A DNA stretch of 64,000 nucleotides from Monilinia fructicola (lineage: Eukaryota; Ascomycota; Leotiomycetes; Helotiales; Sclerotiniaceae). Positions 1-12,270 of the stretch are shown here, in pieces (position 1 is the first letter of the stretch; each line of letters begins with the position of its first letter). The notes beneath the pieces were generated by a model, which saw only the letters and a list, made by a program, of their open reading frames with translations, was not told the DNA's origin and ran no database searches. The stretch lies in assembly GCA_008692225.1 (NCBI GenBank), contig VICG01000001.1, positions 1,228,501-1,292,500 on the forward strand, written 5' to 3'. A program made the translations under genes and the position numbers.

Positions 1-430
1 AGACTCCCACAAAGTCCCCTTGAGATATATTCTCCTAGTTACATATTCAGTCACGCCTCCGTGGCTCTCTTGTTCTTGGCGTGATACCAGACCGAGTAAT
101 GAGGATGGCCATTGGTATGATTGTTGTCATACAAATAAGGAGAAGTGGAACAAATTAGTGACAAGTAGTATTTGATTTTCATATTCTCACTGTCATGGTT
201 TTGATATGTACTCCATAATCTACGACAGGATTGATAAGAGACGAGGAGTTTCGTCAAAGTCAATGAGAAATGAGAAATGAGAAAAATGGGATTGAAGTTT
301 TGAACAGTCGGTGGAACGAAGAAGTATTAAGGTTAAGAATAGATTAATTTAATTTTTTGGTTCATGGGTTCCAAGTTCCAACAATTCCTTGTTCCTATAG
401 TCGATTGATTCATCCATGATTAGTTCTACT
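1..430. other. Left-edge intergenic DNA, no gene seen
   Basis: Base composition is ordinary. A short reverse-strand open frame near 51-263 has no recognisable motif and I do not call it. Nothing else is visible before the AT-rich tract begins. Confidence 0.5.
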
Positions 431-436
431 CTATAC

Positions 437-1165
437 TGTCTAATATTGTTATTTATATTGATATACTATAACGTATATTAGGTCAGCTTATTATAATATA
501 TAATATTGTTTAAAGGCAGAATATATATAGTTAGCATATGTTAGTATATGGATCATCTAATCTATATTAAATAAGAATTGATATAATTTTATATAACCTT
601 TAAAACTAAGGATTAAAGATATTTTAAGTAGAGGCTAGAGATTAAAGAGTATTTTAATAAGGAATTAAAAATTTAATTAAATAATTAAGAAAAAGTCTTT
701 AATACTTATTAAGTAAGTATACTTTTTAAAAAGTCTTATTATATTTATTAAATATACCTTCTGAAAATCTATCTATATTTTTAACTAATAACGTTATTAT
801 TTAATTAGTTAATACTATTATTTATTTAAATCTAATTAATAGAATTATTTATTTCTTCTCTTTTAATTAATTAAACTAGTTTATTTTTAATATATTAAAC
901 AAAATCAACCTTAAATCTAATTAAATTAAATGAATATAATTTACTAAAAATCTTTTATATAAAACGAAATTCTTATTTCTTATTTAAAAATTCTTTAAAA
1001 TCCTACTTCTACTTCTTTTTATTTTAAAAATTTTATTAAATAAAAAAGTAAAAAATAATAATATAATCGCATATATAATATGTGATAATATATCTAATAC
1101 AACACCTTTATCCAACGCTTAAAAAGCTGTTATAATATTAAAAATATATATTCGTTAGCCAAAAT
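437..1165. repeat. AT-rich, RIP-like island of unknown origin
   Basis: The sequence drops abruptly to almost pure A+T with no open frame, as in the two larger islands of this window. Such tracts in filamentous ascomycetes are usually repeats mutated by RIP. I looked for terminal inverted or direct repeats at both edges, as found at the other two islands, and saw none, so the parent element cannot be named. It may be a solo fragment. Confidence 0.55.
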
Positions 1166-2638
1166 ATATAAATTATACAACCCTACTTGTAGTACTATCC
1201 AGTATGAATCTACAAGTATGGATCTTATGGATCTCCTGTCCAACCAATGGCAACCTTTCATGATCCATAATCCATGATCCCTTCTTCCCTTCTTCCCTTC
1301 TTCCCTTCTTCTCTTCTTCTCTTCCTCTCTCTGCCGATGCGGAATTGCAGAAAGTTTCTACTCCGTAGGAAAAGGTACATTTACTCATTGTACTATCCAC
1401 GGGTATCTCTTATAATCACATCATTTCCTCTTTGGGATGTCATTTTACTTTCTTAGTAAACCTTGGAATTCAAGGAAAAAGCTTAAAAAAAAGTAGAAAC
1501 AATTTATTGAATATTTGTTGAATATTGAATTCTTGACAATATGATCGATCCATTGTGCTGGCTTTTGTTTGTTTTTCTGTTGCTATACGGACTCTGGAGT
1601 TGTTGTCTTGAAATCTAATTCTGATCTTGGAGGTTATCCCTTACATCATAATCATCTATTCGGAGTATACATCATAATCATCTATACATCTATACATCTA
1701 TACATTTATACATCTATACATCTATACATCTATACATCTATACATCTATACATTTATACATCTATACATTTATACATTTATACATTTATACATTTATACA
1801 TCTATACATCTATACATTTATATATCTATACATCTATACATCTATACATCTATACATCTATACATCTATACATCTATACATCTATTTGTATATCATTTGT
1901 ATATTCATCTGCTATTCATCTGCCAATACATCCATCCACCCATCCATCCCCGGCTAGGTTCTATACAAGTATCATCCCACTGGCGACCATCTATTGTATC
2001 AACTTGGCAAAATTCTTACTCCGTAAGATTACATTGATATGATGATATCGTTGTCGGCATCGACAACATCAACATCAAAAACTGTCCACGAATATGATAA
2101 AGCCTCGGTGAGCTCCGTGTTTCCAATTACAGTATTATTCAACCCGTACGGTCCAATCCTCCAATCGTCTAATCCACATCCAGCGCCATAAAAAGATAAG
2201 AATGAACGCCCCATGTCATCAACTGTTTCCCGCCTTTCATACTGTAATGCCATCCCATGATCCATGATCCATCTCACTCTCTCGAGTCTCTTCTAAGATT
2301 CTTCACCCGTCAAAGCGATAGAACTAGGTAATGAACAGCAAATCCAGGATACATCATCTTATCCATAAATGGTAATCTATCTTGCTTGTCTACTCCGTAG
2401 ATGTTATACCTTCCTATTTCACCCTAGACGCTACCGATGCCATACTTACTAGTAGTCATCATCAATTTACGTAGAACTCCAAGATATCAGGGTCGAGAGC
2501 TCGAGAGTTCGAGAGTTCAAGATTTCAAGGACTAGAACTATTCTAGCAATGCTTCCGCCCCTTCTACCCTTCGCCTTCTACCTTACCAAACTATTACGTC
2601 TAGATTCCTCCCAAAGCCAATTTCACTGTCGATTATGC
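1166..2638. other. Intergenic, low-complexity DNA, no gene
   Basis: It holds a pyrimidine tract (about 1275-1335, cttcttccc units), the 8-bp microsatellite listed separately, and three copies of TACTCCGTA (1359-1367, 2017-2025, 2391-2399). The open frame over 1569-2042 only translates the microsatellite. Confidence 0.5.
1680..1884. repeat. 8-bp microsatellite, unit ctatacat
   Basis: About 25 tandem copies of an 8-bp unit read as tatacatc/ctatacat, with a variant tatacatt interspersed. The unit is not a multiple of three. The apparent protein reading is periodic over eight residues and is an artefact of the repeat. Confidence 0.9.
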
Positions 2639-2686
2639 ATTGATAGATTTGATCTGTTGATAATTTGACAGATCAAATCTATCAAT
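2639..2686. repeat. Perfect inverted repeat, 19-bp arms, 10-base loop
   Basis: Left arm 2639-2657 (begins attgatagattt) is the exact reverse complement of 2668-2686, with 10 bases between. There is no mismatch. It lies in non-coding DNA with no T tract after it, so a rho-independent terminator reading does not apply. It could be a foldback relic or a small structured transcript. Confidence 0.85.
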
Positions 2687-2890
2687 ATATATTCCCATTC
2701 CTCGTGGTATTATCCGATTGAGACATCAAGATATTGAATGCCTGCCTGCCTGCCTATTCCTTCCCGAGACCAATCTATCAATCAATCAATTAATATCAAT
2801 ATCAATGAAACATTTGTGTGTATCTATGAACGTGTACAAAATTAGAATCGTACGTGAGAATAACATAGTAAAAATTAAACAAAGAATAGA

Positions 2891-3013
2891 AACATCTACA
2901 ACATCTACAACATCTACAACATCTACAACATCTACAACATCTACAACATCTACAACATCTACAACATCTACAACATCTACAACATCTATAACATCTACAA
3001 CATCTACAACATC
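2891..3013. repeat. 9-bp minisatellite, unit aacatctac
   Basis: About 13-14 tandem copies of a 9-bp unit with one variant copy (ataacatc). Because 9 is a multiple of three, all frames stay open and give Thr-Ser-Thr, Asp-Val-Val or Cys-Cys-Arg runs on the two strands. The 343-codon forward frame over 2718-3749 owes its length to this repeat and shows no domain. Confidence 0.9.
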
Positions 3014-6000
3014 GACTTGTACACCTCGCCAAAAAGAAGCACATTCCCATCTGCAGATTTCCATCACAGCGACCCGACCCGACCATAACTACAGTAGCCC
3101 TGGAGTTACTAGTAACAGTACAGACAGACTACGTCCGCCCTCCACTTGGAATTGCGATCACAATGACGATAAAACAACCATCCATCACGATTCACGCGCC
3201 CCAAATTCCGCCCAAAACTTATGTAATAAAAAAAACCCCCCCATCCCACTTTCACTTCCCCCTTCACCTGCAGACCTCGGGAGCCCACGACAGATTCCCC
3301 ATCACAACATGAACACTCCACGACAGTCAACGCCGACGTCTGAACCTCTGCATCTCTGGTACAGTACTGTATGTAGTTCCGAGATGCAGCGTCTCCGTCC
3401 CTCGTTTCTGGGTTCCTGCAGTAGTCGGGATGGGAGGCTCAATTGTGGCAGGGTATTGCGATGCTGGGCGAGCATGGCGTTTTATCCCGCGTTATCACGA
3501 TATCGCACGGTGTGGGCACGGTACGGTCATGCAGTCTGGACGGCGGCGCTTATGGGGTTGAGGGTGCCGTTTTGGGTACTGTACGGTTGTATTTGTCGTC
3601 GGTGTGTTTTGTTTGCCGGTGAGTGCCGTGCGTTGTGGATAGGGGGGGAGGGGAGGGATATGTGCCGAGGTGCAGTGGAGGCGAGGATCAAAAATGGGGG
3701 GCGTGGTTTGTTTGTTTATTTGTTCACATGGTGGCATACTTGTACTTGATTTATTGTATTGTTGCGCGATTCATATAGTATTGGTATGTATGTATGATGG
3801 TCACAATCAAGTGTGAAGACCTTGATACTCCAGGGCTCTCATTGCATCTTCTGTTATCCTATTGTCTACTAGCTAGGTAGTTCTCAGTCTATATCTCGGT
3901 AGAAAACACACATATATTCACATATCAAACGGGCGACCGTATCTCCAACATCATCCGGATTCATTTGTTATAGCAGAAGAGAATAAATAAAATCCAAACG
4001 ACGATCGTTGTTATCTTTATTTTAAAGGGATCTGGACCTCAGTGCCGAAAGAATGTAAATGAATGGCTAACCACCGCTACCACTAATTTCTCACATCAAC
4101 CCGTCGTCCCCGAAAACGATAATCGATACCTCTTCGCTGTCAATGTATTCCGCATCCATAACGAAACCCCCTCATAACAAATCTCTAGCAGCAACATCAC
4201 TCTTATCATCGCAACCCAACAAGAGCAGGAAAAGTTAGAAACGCAACGTCTCATTCTTTACTTTCCAATTCCCTCCACACGATATCCCCTCCTCTCCGGA
4301 ATTTCGTTCCAATTCCCACCCTACGTCCAGTACTCAATCCCTCGAATGTTATCCTGCAAACCATGATCTTCCACCACACAAATCAATCGGAAGATGGGAC
4401 AATAAGTCCATCATGGATATGATCCCCTGGCCAATGATCTAGAATCAAGCCCAACGCTAGACTCTAAACACGCTGTTTCCGGACCGTCTCTCCTCGGCCC
4501 AAATCCTTAAACCCAGTTAACCGTTTGGGTTCACGGGGTCAAGTTTTCCCCTTCCGCAATAATGTAGATGTCAAGATAAATATCACATGTCTACTCGAGA
4601 ACAAGGTTCTGAAGATTATTATTATCATCATTGGATTTCTTATGGGAGGTAGGAAGGGCTCGCACTTGTGTTTCTTTAGGTCGGGGAGGGGCCTGGTCTA
4701 ATCGCGTGTCGATATTGGAAGGGTTAGTTATTGGCACCCCTATAATTTATCTTCGCCCGTAACGAGAGCTTTGGTATGGATCGTTCGGAGAGGCTCGTCT
4801 TGTCATTTCTGACATCTGCTCTTTGGCGGGACGCTGTGGACTTCCTTGGGTGCAGTTTTCTGCATGCTATTTGATGCTGTCGTCATACCTCTTCGCGCTT
4901 CGTTTACCGGCGCGCTCATATTCGCATTATCTTTCGATTGAGGGGGAAGTTGTCATTGACTCTTCTTATCTTTAGAGGAACCTTGACTGTATTCGATCGT
5001 GCGCAGCTCTGACCAGACTTCTTCATGTAACTCGAGAGATCCGATCTCTCAATCATATGCTCACCCAGACACCATCCGAGTAACTATTCTAAATCGCCTC
5101 ATTTTCATCCTCATCCTTACTACAACAGATCATAAGGCCCTGAAATCAAACCAATTCTCCCCCCTCCGCATCAGCGACCCCACAAATACTCGCACCCCTC
5201 TTCGATCCCCCTGCATCTCCGCATATGTTCCCTAGCACTGTCCTCCAAATCCCCAATGAGTCCCCCCGCCCACCAATCGAGAAATACCATGATACTCAAT
5301 CGCTGTATAGAATGCCACCCACGCCGAATTCTCCATCGATCGCCCATATCTGTATCAGCAGACCGATCACGAGCCAAACCTCTCGACGCGCCTTTCCTCC
5401 TCAGACAACCCACACGATCGGAAGTTTGGATAAAGCGCCCTCTACCTGCCATGCATGGATATTCTGCGGTATGTCATCATCACAACGTCTGAGAAAGCCA
5501 CGCACTTCTTTCCGCCCGTGACGCTTTGAATCACACCGCGTCCTGCCAAAATCACGTCGCGATAACCGCGCCCCTTCACTGTACTTCACTTTACTTCACT
5601 TCACTTCACTATCGAGACATCTCTCTTGGCTTGCGAAACGTGGGGATTGGCGCTTGCTAAAGGTAAGGATTGCGATAACGCAGGATCAAGAGATCGTCAT
5701 ACATCAACGCATCTAGCCAGTAGCTATAGTGCACAGTACCCAAAGTGCGATTCGACACCCCAAAGAAACGGCCAAGACTAAGACGCAGTGAGTAATCACC
5801 GCGCCGGCAGGCGAGCCACACACTCTTCGCGCGTCTCGCGGACTGCAGTGGGACTCCTGCCCATTCTGCGACTGTGGGCGTGGATGGTGACGAAGTCGCG
5901 CCTTCCAAGGTTGCGCGTGATGGTGATTTGTACGCGCACATCCCTACCTTCCCTTCCCTCGATGCATCATCATGGCAAAGCCATGCGGCTGTACGTGAGT

Positions 6001-7321
6001 GCAGTGCACGCCACCCTTCCTCCTTCGAGAAGGATTCCATGCCCTGGCCATCAAAGCTACGATGGATGCAACGCTCGAAAACGGGACGCGGAGTTGCCGG
6101 TTGCTCGATCCTGCGATCCGGCTGCAGCTCGTGATGCGAGATTGTATTCCGTCGAGATGTATCTCTCGACGGGAGGCGACGGCGGGTAGGAGACGGCGCC
6201 ATGGCCGCTGTTTGCTGGGTTTGGAAGAGATGCGGATTTTTTGGGCGCTGGTGATGGTGATGGTGGATCTGGGTGCCCCAAGGGTGCAAGGAGCGTCGCG
6301 TGCAAGTGATTGGACATTTGTTCTCCAGTTTTTTTTTTCTTTTTGATACCGGAACGATCATTTGGTGCTACACTGGGAGTTGTGGTTGTGCGTGTTATTT
6401 TTTTTCGTTCGAAAGTGCTGCAGAATTGGTGCGCTTGGTTGGAGGGTTTTGCCAATATTGAGATTCCGGGTGGTCAATATGGCATCTCGCTGTTAGGCTT
6501 AAAGACAGATGTCTTGGGTGGAGGAGTTTATTTGGAAGTACTCGTATGCATGGATGGGTCAATGGGAGAGGATTTTCTTATTGTTAAGGGAAGGAGGGGT
6601 AGATGGTCAATGATGATAATAAAGAATGGAGATGCATCTACGGATCACATTGAAGTATCAGAGTTCATTATTGTTCAGAGGATGATCAGGGAACTAGGGA
6701 AGAGCCCATGTATCAGATGAATATATAGAGATGGAATAGTACGCGGAAGTATAGCTGGGTATTGCTTCTTAAGATTTAGGGCACCTGATAAGGTCTTGTA
6801 TTCAAGCACCAGTGAAACTACCTATTCATGGAACATACGGCATTCTATACATAAATATCTTCACGTTGTCGAATAACACTTGGGCACTGGTTTTCGGGAA
6901 TATAATGTTGAATTTCGCAAGTTTCAAAACGGGCGTGGGAGAAATGCTTGGAAATGACTTGCTATTTTTTTTTGGTTTTTATTGAATTGGTTTTATACCT
7001 GTTTCTCTACCTATCTTTAGGCGGGAGCTGGTGTACAGAATGGAAATGTTAGCTGTGATCACTTACTTTTGATTTATCGTCCGAGCCATGGAACCATGGA
7101 AGCAAGATCGTCTTGAGATTATGAGCGGCCGCTCGAGACTTCTCATTCAAGCCCTGCCTCAAACCTTAGTTGGATATTAATTCTCACGATTAGACGTCTC
7201 GCTTCCAGAACGGTGAAATCAACGTACTTCCTGTCCAAGTGACTGAGAAGGAGCTCAATAAGTTGAAACAGCTTCGTCTCTTATCCTCTGTTCAGTTTGA
7301 GCCTTATTGGCTATCATTTGC
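3014..7321. other. Long intergenic stretch with a GC-rich patch, no convincing gene
   Basis: A G-rich/C-rich patch lies at about 3200-3720 and another GC-rich patch at about 5250-6300, where several frames stay open on both strands because A+T is low. The longest reverse frame (5657-6361) begins next to a poly-T tract and has no domain. A short run of 'acttc' repeats occurs near 5580-5610. The palindrome TACAGTACTGTA is at 3360-3371. No tRNA or rRNA signature was found. Confidence 0.4.
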
Positions 7322-8327
7322 TTACCGTAGTAGTACGCTTTGAGCAGGACAGCCAAGCCACATGAGATAATCGGTTATACTCACCTCATCATCGCCAAAC
7401 CCAATTGACTTTTCGACATCCGCGCGCAGTCGCGCATACAGTGCGTCATCGTCCTTAGTGAGACATGCTCTTTCAACCAGCTTGACGCATACATGCACCC
7501 AGTGAAGGATCGCTTCGGGATCGAGACTTCCGCTATGCTGACGAAATTCAATTGTGCGTCGGTCAACCTCATAAGGCACACGGAGGTCCCGTATGTTGAA
7601 CCCGAGACGACCAGTAGAGGCTGCGTCGAGCTCACTCACGATATCTTGGTTGCTAGAAAACGACAGGATACGGTTGAGGAACTCCAGACGCGTGTATTGG
7701 GGAAAGCTTGTGCCAAGCGAGGACGCCCTGAGAGATCGACAGTAATTCATGGATATGCGCTCTCTGGGTACAATCAATCGTATCTGGCGTTCATAGGTCC
7801 ATGCGATGGCCATCAAATTGCGCAGCACTTTCCATTGAAGCCCAAAATACCCATTGCCAACATGAACATGAAGCCCTGTACTGTTGTTAACACGAACCAG
7901 ATAGTTCTTTCTGAGCGTTCTTACGACCGTCTCAATGGCTTTTCGTGAAGCTTCATCGTAGAAGTACGGAGGAGATGCCATTTCCAAGCCATAATCCACA
8001 TAAGACTTTCCTTGCTCATTCCCTTCAACGGTGACGTCAATTTTTAAAATCCAATCCGTCCGAAGCGCCTCCTTGGATGGAAGGGAATGGTACTCCACTC
8101 CTTTAACTGTAGCTGCAATACCAACCTGTTTCAATTTTTCAAGAATATCTTCATTGATAGGGTCAAAGTCGGAGAGCTTCTTTCCGTTCACCTCGCGGGG
8201 ATCTTTCGGGTAAGGGTTGGGCTGGCCGTCAAGCCACAGTAGCTAAGATGAATTCGAGTTCGACGCCAAAGGTCAGTCGAGTATGAGGTTTTTCTGGGCT
8301 TAGGTCTGGGTTAGTGACTCGAGGCAT
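7322..8327 (-). CDS. Amidoligase-family enzyme (Amidoligase_2), with a 1-base frameshift
   Basis: Probable ATP-dependent amide-bond ligase of the glutamine-synthetase-like amidoligase group; the substrate is unknown. The ATG at 8327 gives an N-terminus with FGVELEF (residues about 20-26), the usual first conserved strand of the family. Downstream come GLEMASPP, STGLHVHVG (a His pair expected at the active site) and IEFRQHSG. The frame breaks at 8231-8232, where one extra A (T on the coding strand) separates the FGVELEF segment from the rest. Removing one base gives 335 whole codons. The main open frame alone has no ATG and would lose the first conserved block. The C-terminus ends after a GTAAG-like site, so a further short exon is possible. 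Family call is firm from the ordered motifs; function is inferred. Confidence 0.75.
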
Positions 8328-8995
8328 CGTGACTGTATTTAATTGAGTAAAGTAGTTCAGCGTAGGTCACCCTGTCGTATTGAAAGATCAGTTTATCAAA
8401 AACCATTTCAAAAGTTAGGTCCACTGAATAAGTAAGTCCACAATGGCCTTGTTCCGACATTGATTTCGCATCAAAGAAAGATAAAGACGGTTCAATCGAG
8501 TCTTGAGAAGTTTCAAATGGTTCTTTGTTACTTACAAAGGACCATTGTAATTCTATGTAGGTTTGAACATTGAAACTTGGTAGCAACAAAGCACCGAATT
8601 CTTTGATCAGTCACACTAAAATAGATCTTCAGTTGTTTTTTGCTTGGCGTCGTCCAAATACTTCCCCTTGAATGTTAAAGTATAGTGCTAAATACCGATT
8701 ACATCAAACTATATTAATCACATCGAAGCCCCCAGACTATCTGTCGCCCGAAAATATCGATACCAGGCTTTGATGCTACAGGTTAGTCCATATATGAGAG
8801 ATTCACGACAATATCACCTGGAATGTAAGATTACTTTAACGTGTAGTGACACGGCGTAGTCTTCAGTTTATCATCATCACCATCTATGAAGATTGATCCA
8901 GAGATAGGAAATAGTGTTAGAGAATTTTAAATTTTTGACCACTAGCGAGTGCCTAGGTATTACTCAATATCATAAAATATTGTTACGACGCGGAG
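8328..8995. other. Intergenic, no gene seen
   Basis: Presumed upstream region of the amidoligase gene. A reverse 92-codon frame (8311-8589) has no recognisable feature and overlaps the amidoligase start. Confidence 0.4.
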
Positions 8996-9500
8996 CTAAC
9001 GCATGCAGGTAAGGAGAACATCGAACTTTAACCAGTCTTTCATTTCTAAGAAATCCATAAGGTTTGCGGCTATGAAATAAAATACGAAGACTTGTAGTAT
9101 CTTGTACCAGAAACCAATAGCTCTTAGTGTGATATATTTTCCGTAAGCAAGTGCATGATATACAGGCAGAAAATAAGCATCTGATCGACCCAGAAGATCA
9201 GAATCAAGAGAAAAGAAAAAACGACACATCCCAACATGTGTAAAGAGTTGTATCCGGCCCGTCTGTCATGTAGTAGTGATGGCTCAAAAGCCTGTATGTG
9301 CGATGAACCATGTCCAAACTACGAGCCCTACTTTCCAGCTCTGCAGCTCTGTTGGGATTGATTCTGCCAATGTGGATAGAAGCGAGACTTGCCAGAACGG
9401 AAGCATGAGCGATCAGAGAGAGATAAATAGGGCTATCATGCCAATTGCTGCAACTCATAAGTTCCCAGGACGTGAAAGGTACATGAGGGAAGCTGATTTA
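8996..9500 (-). pseudogene. Coding fragment, possibly from a fungal transcription-factor-like protein
   Basis: Reverse-strand translation of about 9204-9500 reads like protein: a WELMSCSNWHD segment, then SPIYLSLIAHASVLASLAS and an ESRARSLDMVHRTYRLLS helix. That order (a small-residue helix, a basic helix, then a D-x-T segment) recalls the C-terminal regulatory domain of Zn2Cys6-type proteins. Upstream the frame is broken near 9462 and closed by a stop, and no start or zinc cluster is visible. Downstream (8996-9229) the frame stays open but is unlike the domain. I read it as a decayed fragment; the family assignment is weak. Confidence 0.3.
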
Positions 9501-9743
9501 CCAGTAGACGATCCAGACTACCGGTCGGCAATACAGAATAGAGTTGCGGAGGAAAAAAAGGTCTTTGATCATAAAAGCAGTGAGATATCGATGACTTATA
9601 GCTCCAGAAGGTTTGCAGATTTTGAGATTTTGAATGTTCGGCTTGCGCGGAGTTTGACCACTACCACTTATTTAAACTTGCCATACGCTTATAATGTGTT
9701 CAGCGATAGGTTCCCAAAGACATCTCGCTATCACTTGATATGA

Positions 9744-10935
9744 CGAGTTTGTAACATGGAAATTTTAAACTCATAACGCATCCAGAATGTATAGCGAGGT
9801 TGGAAGTGAGACCAAATATCATAACGATATACCAAAATTTCTGGATAGCCCGGGTTGTGGGTGGATCCAGAGGATCCTATTCTGCTTGGGTGCATTTAGC
9901 CAGATGGGTATCTAGTCCTTTGTTCTCTAAGATCTTTCTTTGTGGCGGTTAGCTATACAGTTGTGTCACTGAATAATTAGGTTCCTTGTATAATGAAAAG
10001 GATGCTTTTCAACTTTATCCCACAATACCATAATTTTCTTTGCGTCTTGAGCCTTCACACTCGAAAACTTACTCTACGCTTCAACCATTGACGAGGCTTA
10101 TCCAGAACCATTGGGTAGAGAGAAGTCAGAATTTTCCCGGGCAAGGTTTCAGAACACAGCGTTGTGATGCCTCACAAAACATGGTCATGTTATTGCGAGG
10201 TTTCAGTAGCTTCACTCAAAGCAGTGGAGACCGTGTAGAGAGTCTCAATCATGGCGTTTAATTATAACTGTACCTCAGCTTTTCAATCCGTGAAATTTGC
10301 TGCAAATTGATAACTCCAGAAGTGGAATCTTGGCAAGAAAGGGACATTCTCGTAAGATTTAGAATTAATGGGAATGTCTTCAGGGGTGCTTGATGCCCTT
10401 CGGTTGCTTCCTCAGCCATTATGGGTCGAATTTAAGACCCAGACCGGAATACACAAACTAAATCATAACAAATATCTTTCAATAGAATAGTATGTCACAG
10501 CACAGCACAGCCCAACAGCACATGTGCGTGAGGTAATCTTCAATTTGATTGGTCCGTTATCAATACGCGTATTCGGCTCGTTTACCTGCAGATTTAGCGG
10601 AGAATCCAACGCCCCTAAGACTGGGCTTACTTCTTTTGGTGATCGGCATGAGCATTGGAAAATGAGATGAACTGAGTGTATCAACAACGTATATTGCTTG
10701 CTCGCTATCAATATCTTCATACCTTCAAATACGCGTATTAGATACGTCGTAAAGATAGTATGATAATACTATGCTAGTAACTAAAATGTTGCGAATAAAA
10801 CCTCTTGATAACCTCGAGCGTCGAGTCGAACTCAAACTCTTCATTCTTCCATCGTGATTATTGAACGCTCTTTTTACCGTTGACAATTCTCATATGAACA
10901 AAAGTACGAGGGTATTGAACTCCTACTTCTCCAAA
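9744..10935. other. Intergenic, no gene recognised
   Basis: Several frames of 70-85 codons occur on both strands (for example 10040-10261 forward and 10463-10720 reverse). None has a motif, a partner exon or a plausible homologous pattern. The right part is presumably the promoter of the RTA1-type gene. Confidence 0.4.
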
Positions 10936-11900
10936 ATGCCCGAACTTCAGCCATACAAAGGAGATTACTACCTCTGGAATTATGTCCCATCTATGGCAGC
11001 AGCTGTGATATTCATCATCCTCTTCATTGCAACAACCGGTCTTAATTCTTGGCGCATGTTCAGAACTAAAGCATGGTTCTGCATACCATTTACCTTAGGC
11101 TGCTTTAGTAAGTACTTCACCAGCTTCCTTCAATGCCAGGCATATTCTGATCTTAGTAGTGGAAATAATTGCATACATTGGACGTGCAAAAGCTGTCAGC
11201 AATACCGGAAAGCTTTTCCCGTATATTCTTCAGAGCTTCTTTACCCTTGTTGCACCGGCTATGTTCGCGGCATCAATCTACATGACACTGGGTAGAATCA
11301 TGCGCTATGTCAACGGTGAAGGCCACTCTCCCATTCGAATTACGTGGCTCACAAAAATCTTCGTCATCGGAGATATCTTGTCATTCATGGTACAAGGAGG
11401 CTCTTCTGGTTTGATGTTCAATTCTAGCACTATGAAAATGGGCGAGAAAATCGTCTTAGCAGGACTCTTCATACAGATCATCTCTTTCGGCCTATTCTTT
11501 ATCACTGCTTTAGTATTCGAACGCCGAATGAGAAAAGCGCCCACGCCGGGATCTTTCACTGTTGAAGCAAACTGGATACACCACCTCTATGTTCTTTACG
11601 CCATGAGTGTTCTGATTATGATTCGATCAATCTTTCGAGTTGTCGAGTATGCAGGAGGCCAGACGGGATATCCTTTGAAACATGAATGGACTTTGTACAT
11701 TTTCGATTCTGTACCGATGTTCATCGTCACTCTCATTTTTTTTTATCTGGTATCCAATTCAACTTCAAGTTCGACCAGGAACCACATCTTCAAGTAGCAA
11801 TGAAGAAGAGGTACATGGTATTCAGTTGATGAACAGCCCTGAACAGAAACAAAGGAGCAGTTTCAAGGCGAGGCTTTTCGGTTCTCGAAGTATAGTATGA
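10936..11900 (+). CDS. RTA1-family seven-helix membrane protein, frameshifted near its end
   Basis: RTA1-type proteins are fungal membrane proteins linked to lipid translocation and resistance to lipid-directed toxicants. The ATG at 10936 gives a short leader before a NYVPSMAAAV helix; an in-frame ATG at 10894 is an alternative. Intron 11108-11156 (49 bp) joins a GCF segment to VEIIAYIGRA, the conserved second-helix motif. Further hydrophobic helices follow, with GDILSFMVQGGSSG in the middle as usual in the family. A run of nine T at 11736-11744 throws the frame out: as read, the protein ends at 11797 in a Ser/Thr-rich tail. With eight T it reads through a WYP motif (the family's HP site) and a polar tail to 11900, giving 305 whole codons. 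The neighbour to the right is the transposon island, 370 bp away. Confidence 0.8.
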
Positions 11901-12270
11901 AAGTATTGGGGAGCAAGATTTCGAGACTTTTGTGGGAATAATTTTATGGTGGATTGTCTCTTGCTGTCGTGGATGCAGTCTAAAGATTTGGTGTTTATGA
12001 ATAGAAGTAGTAGACATATGATTGCTTTGCAAGATGGCAATGGGAATGGGAACGAGAAAAACTTCGTAGTTGTAATAAAAATTAACATACTCAGTATAAG
12101 CAAAGCACCCTCTCGATATCCATATTTAACATCCATCAAGTTATCTTATTGCATGGTTGTGGTTGTGTTGCAGGCTGGCCAGGTAAGCAAGGGTTTCGGC
12201 CGGTTAAAAAACCCCTGATAATGTGGGGTAGCACTAACGCTTGCTCTTGATACAAATCATGTACTCCGTA
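11901..12270. other. Intergenic DNA up to the transposon island
   Basis: Ordinary sequence with no gene. It ends in TACTCCGTA (12262-12270), whose final TA is the left target dinucleotide of the transposon that follows. Confidence 0.5.

Noticed and set aside
1569..2042. 157-codon forward frame rich in Ile, Tyr, His
   Set aside because: It is the translation of the 8-bp microsatellite and has no independent evidence.
2503..2535. gagagttcgagagttcaaga run as a tRNA T-arm
   Set aside because: It is a short tandem of gagttc units and has no matching acceptor or D-arm.
2718..3749. 343-codon forward frame with Thr-Ser-Thr repeats
   Set aside because: Its length comes from the 9-bp minisatellite and a GC-rich patch; no domain, and several other frames are open too.
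5657..6361. 234-codon reverse frame
   Set aside because: Starts beside a poly-T tract in a GC-rich patch; no motif and competing frames on both strands.
7493..7948. 151-codon forward frame
   Set aside because: Antisense shadow of the amidoligase gene.
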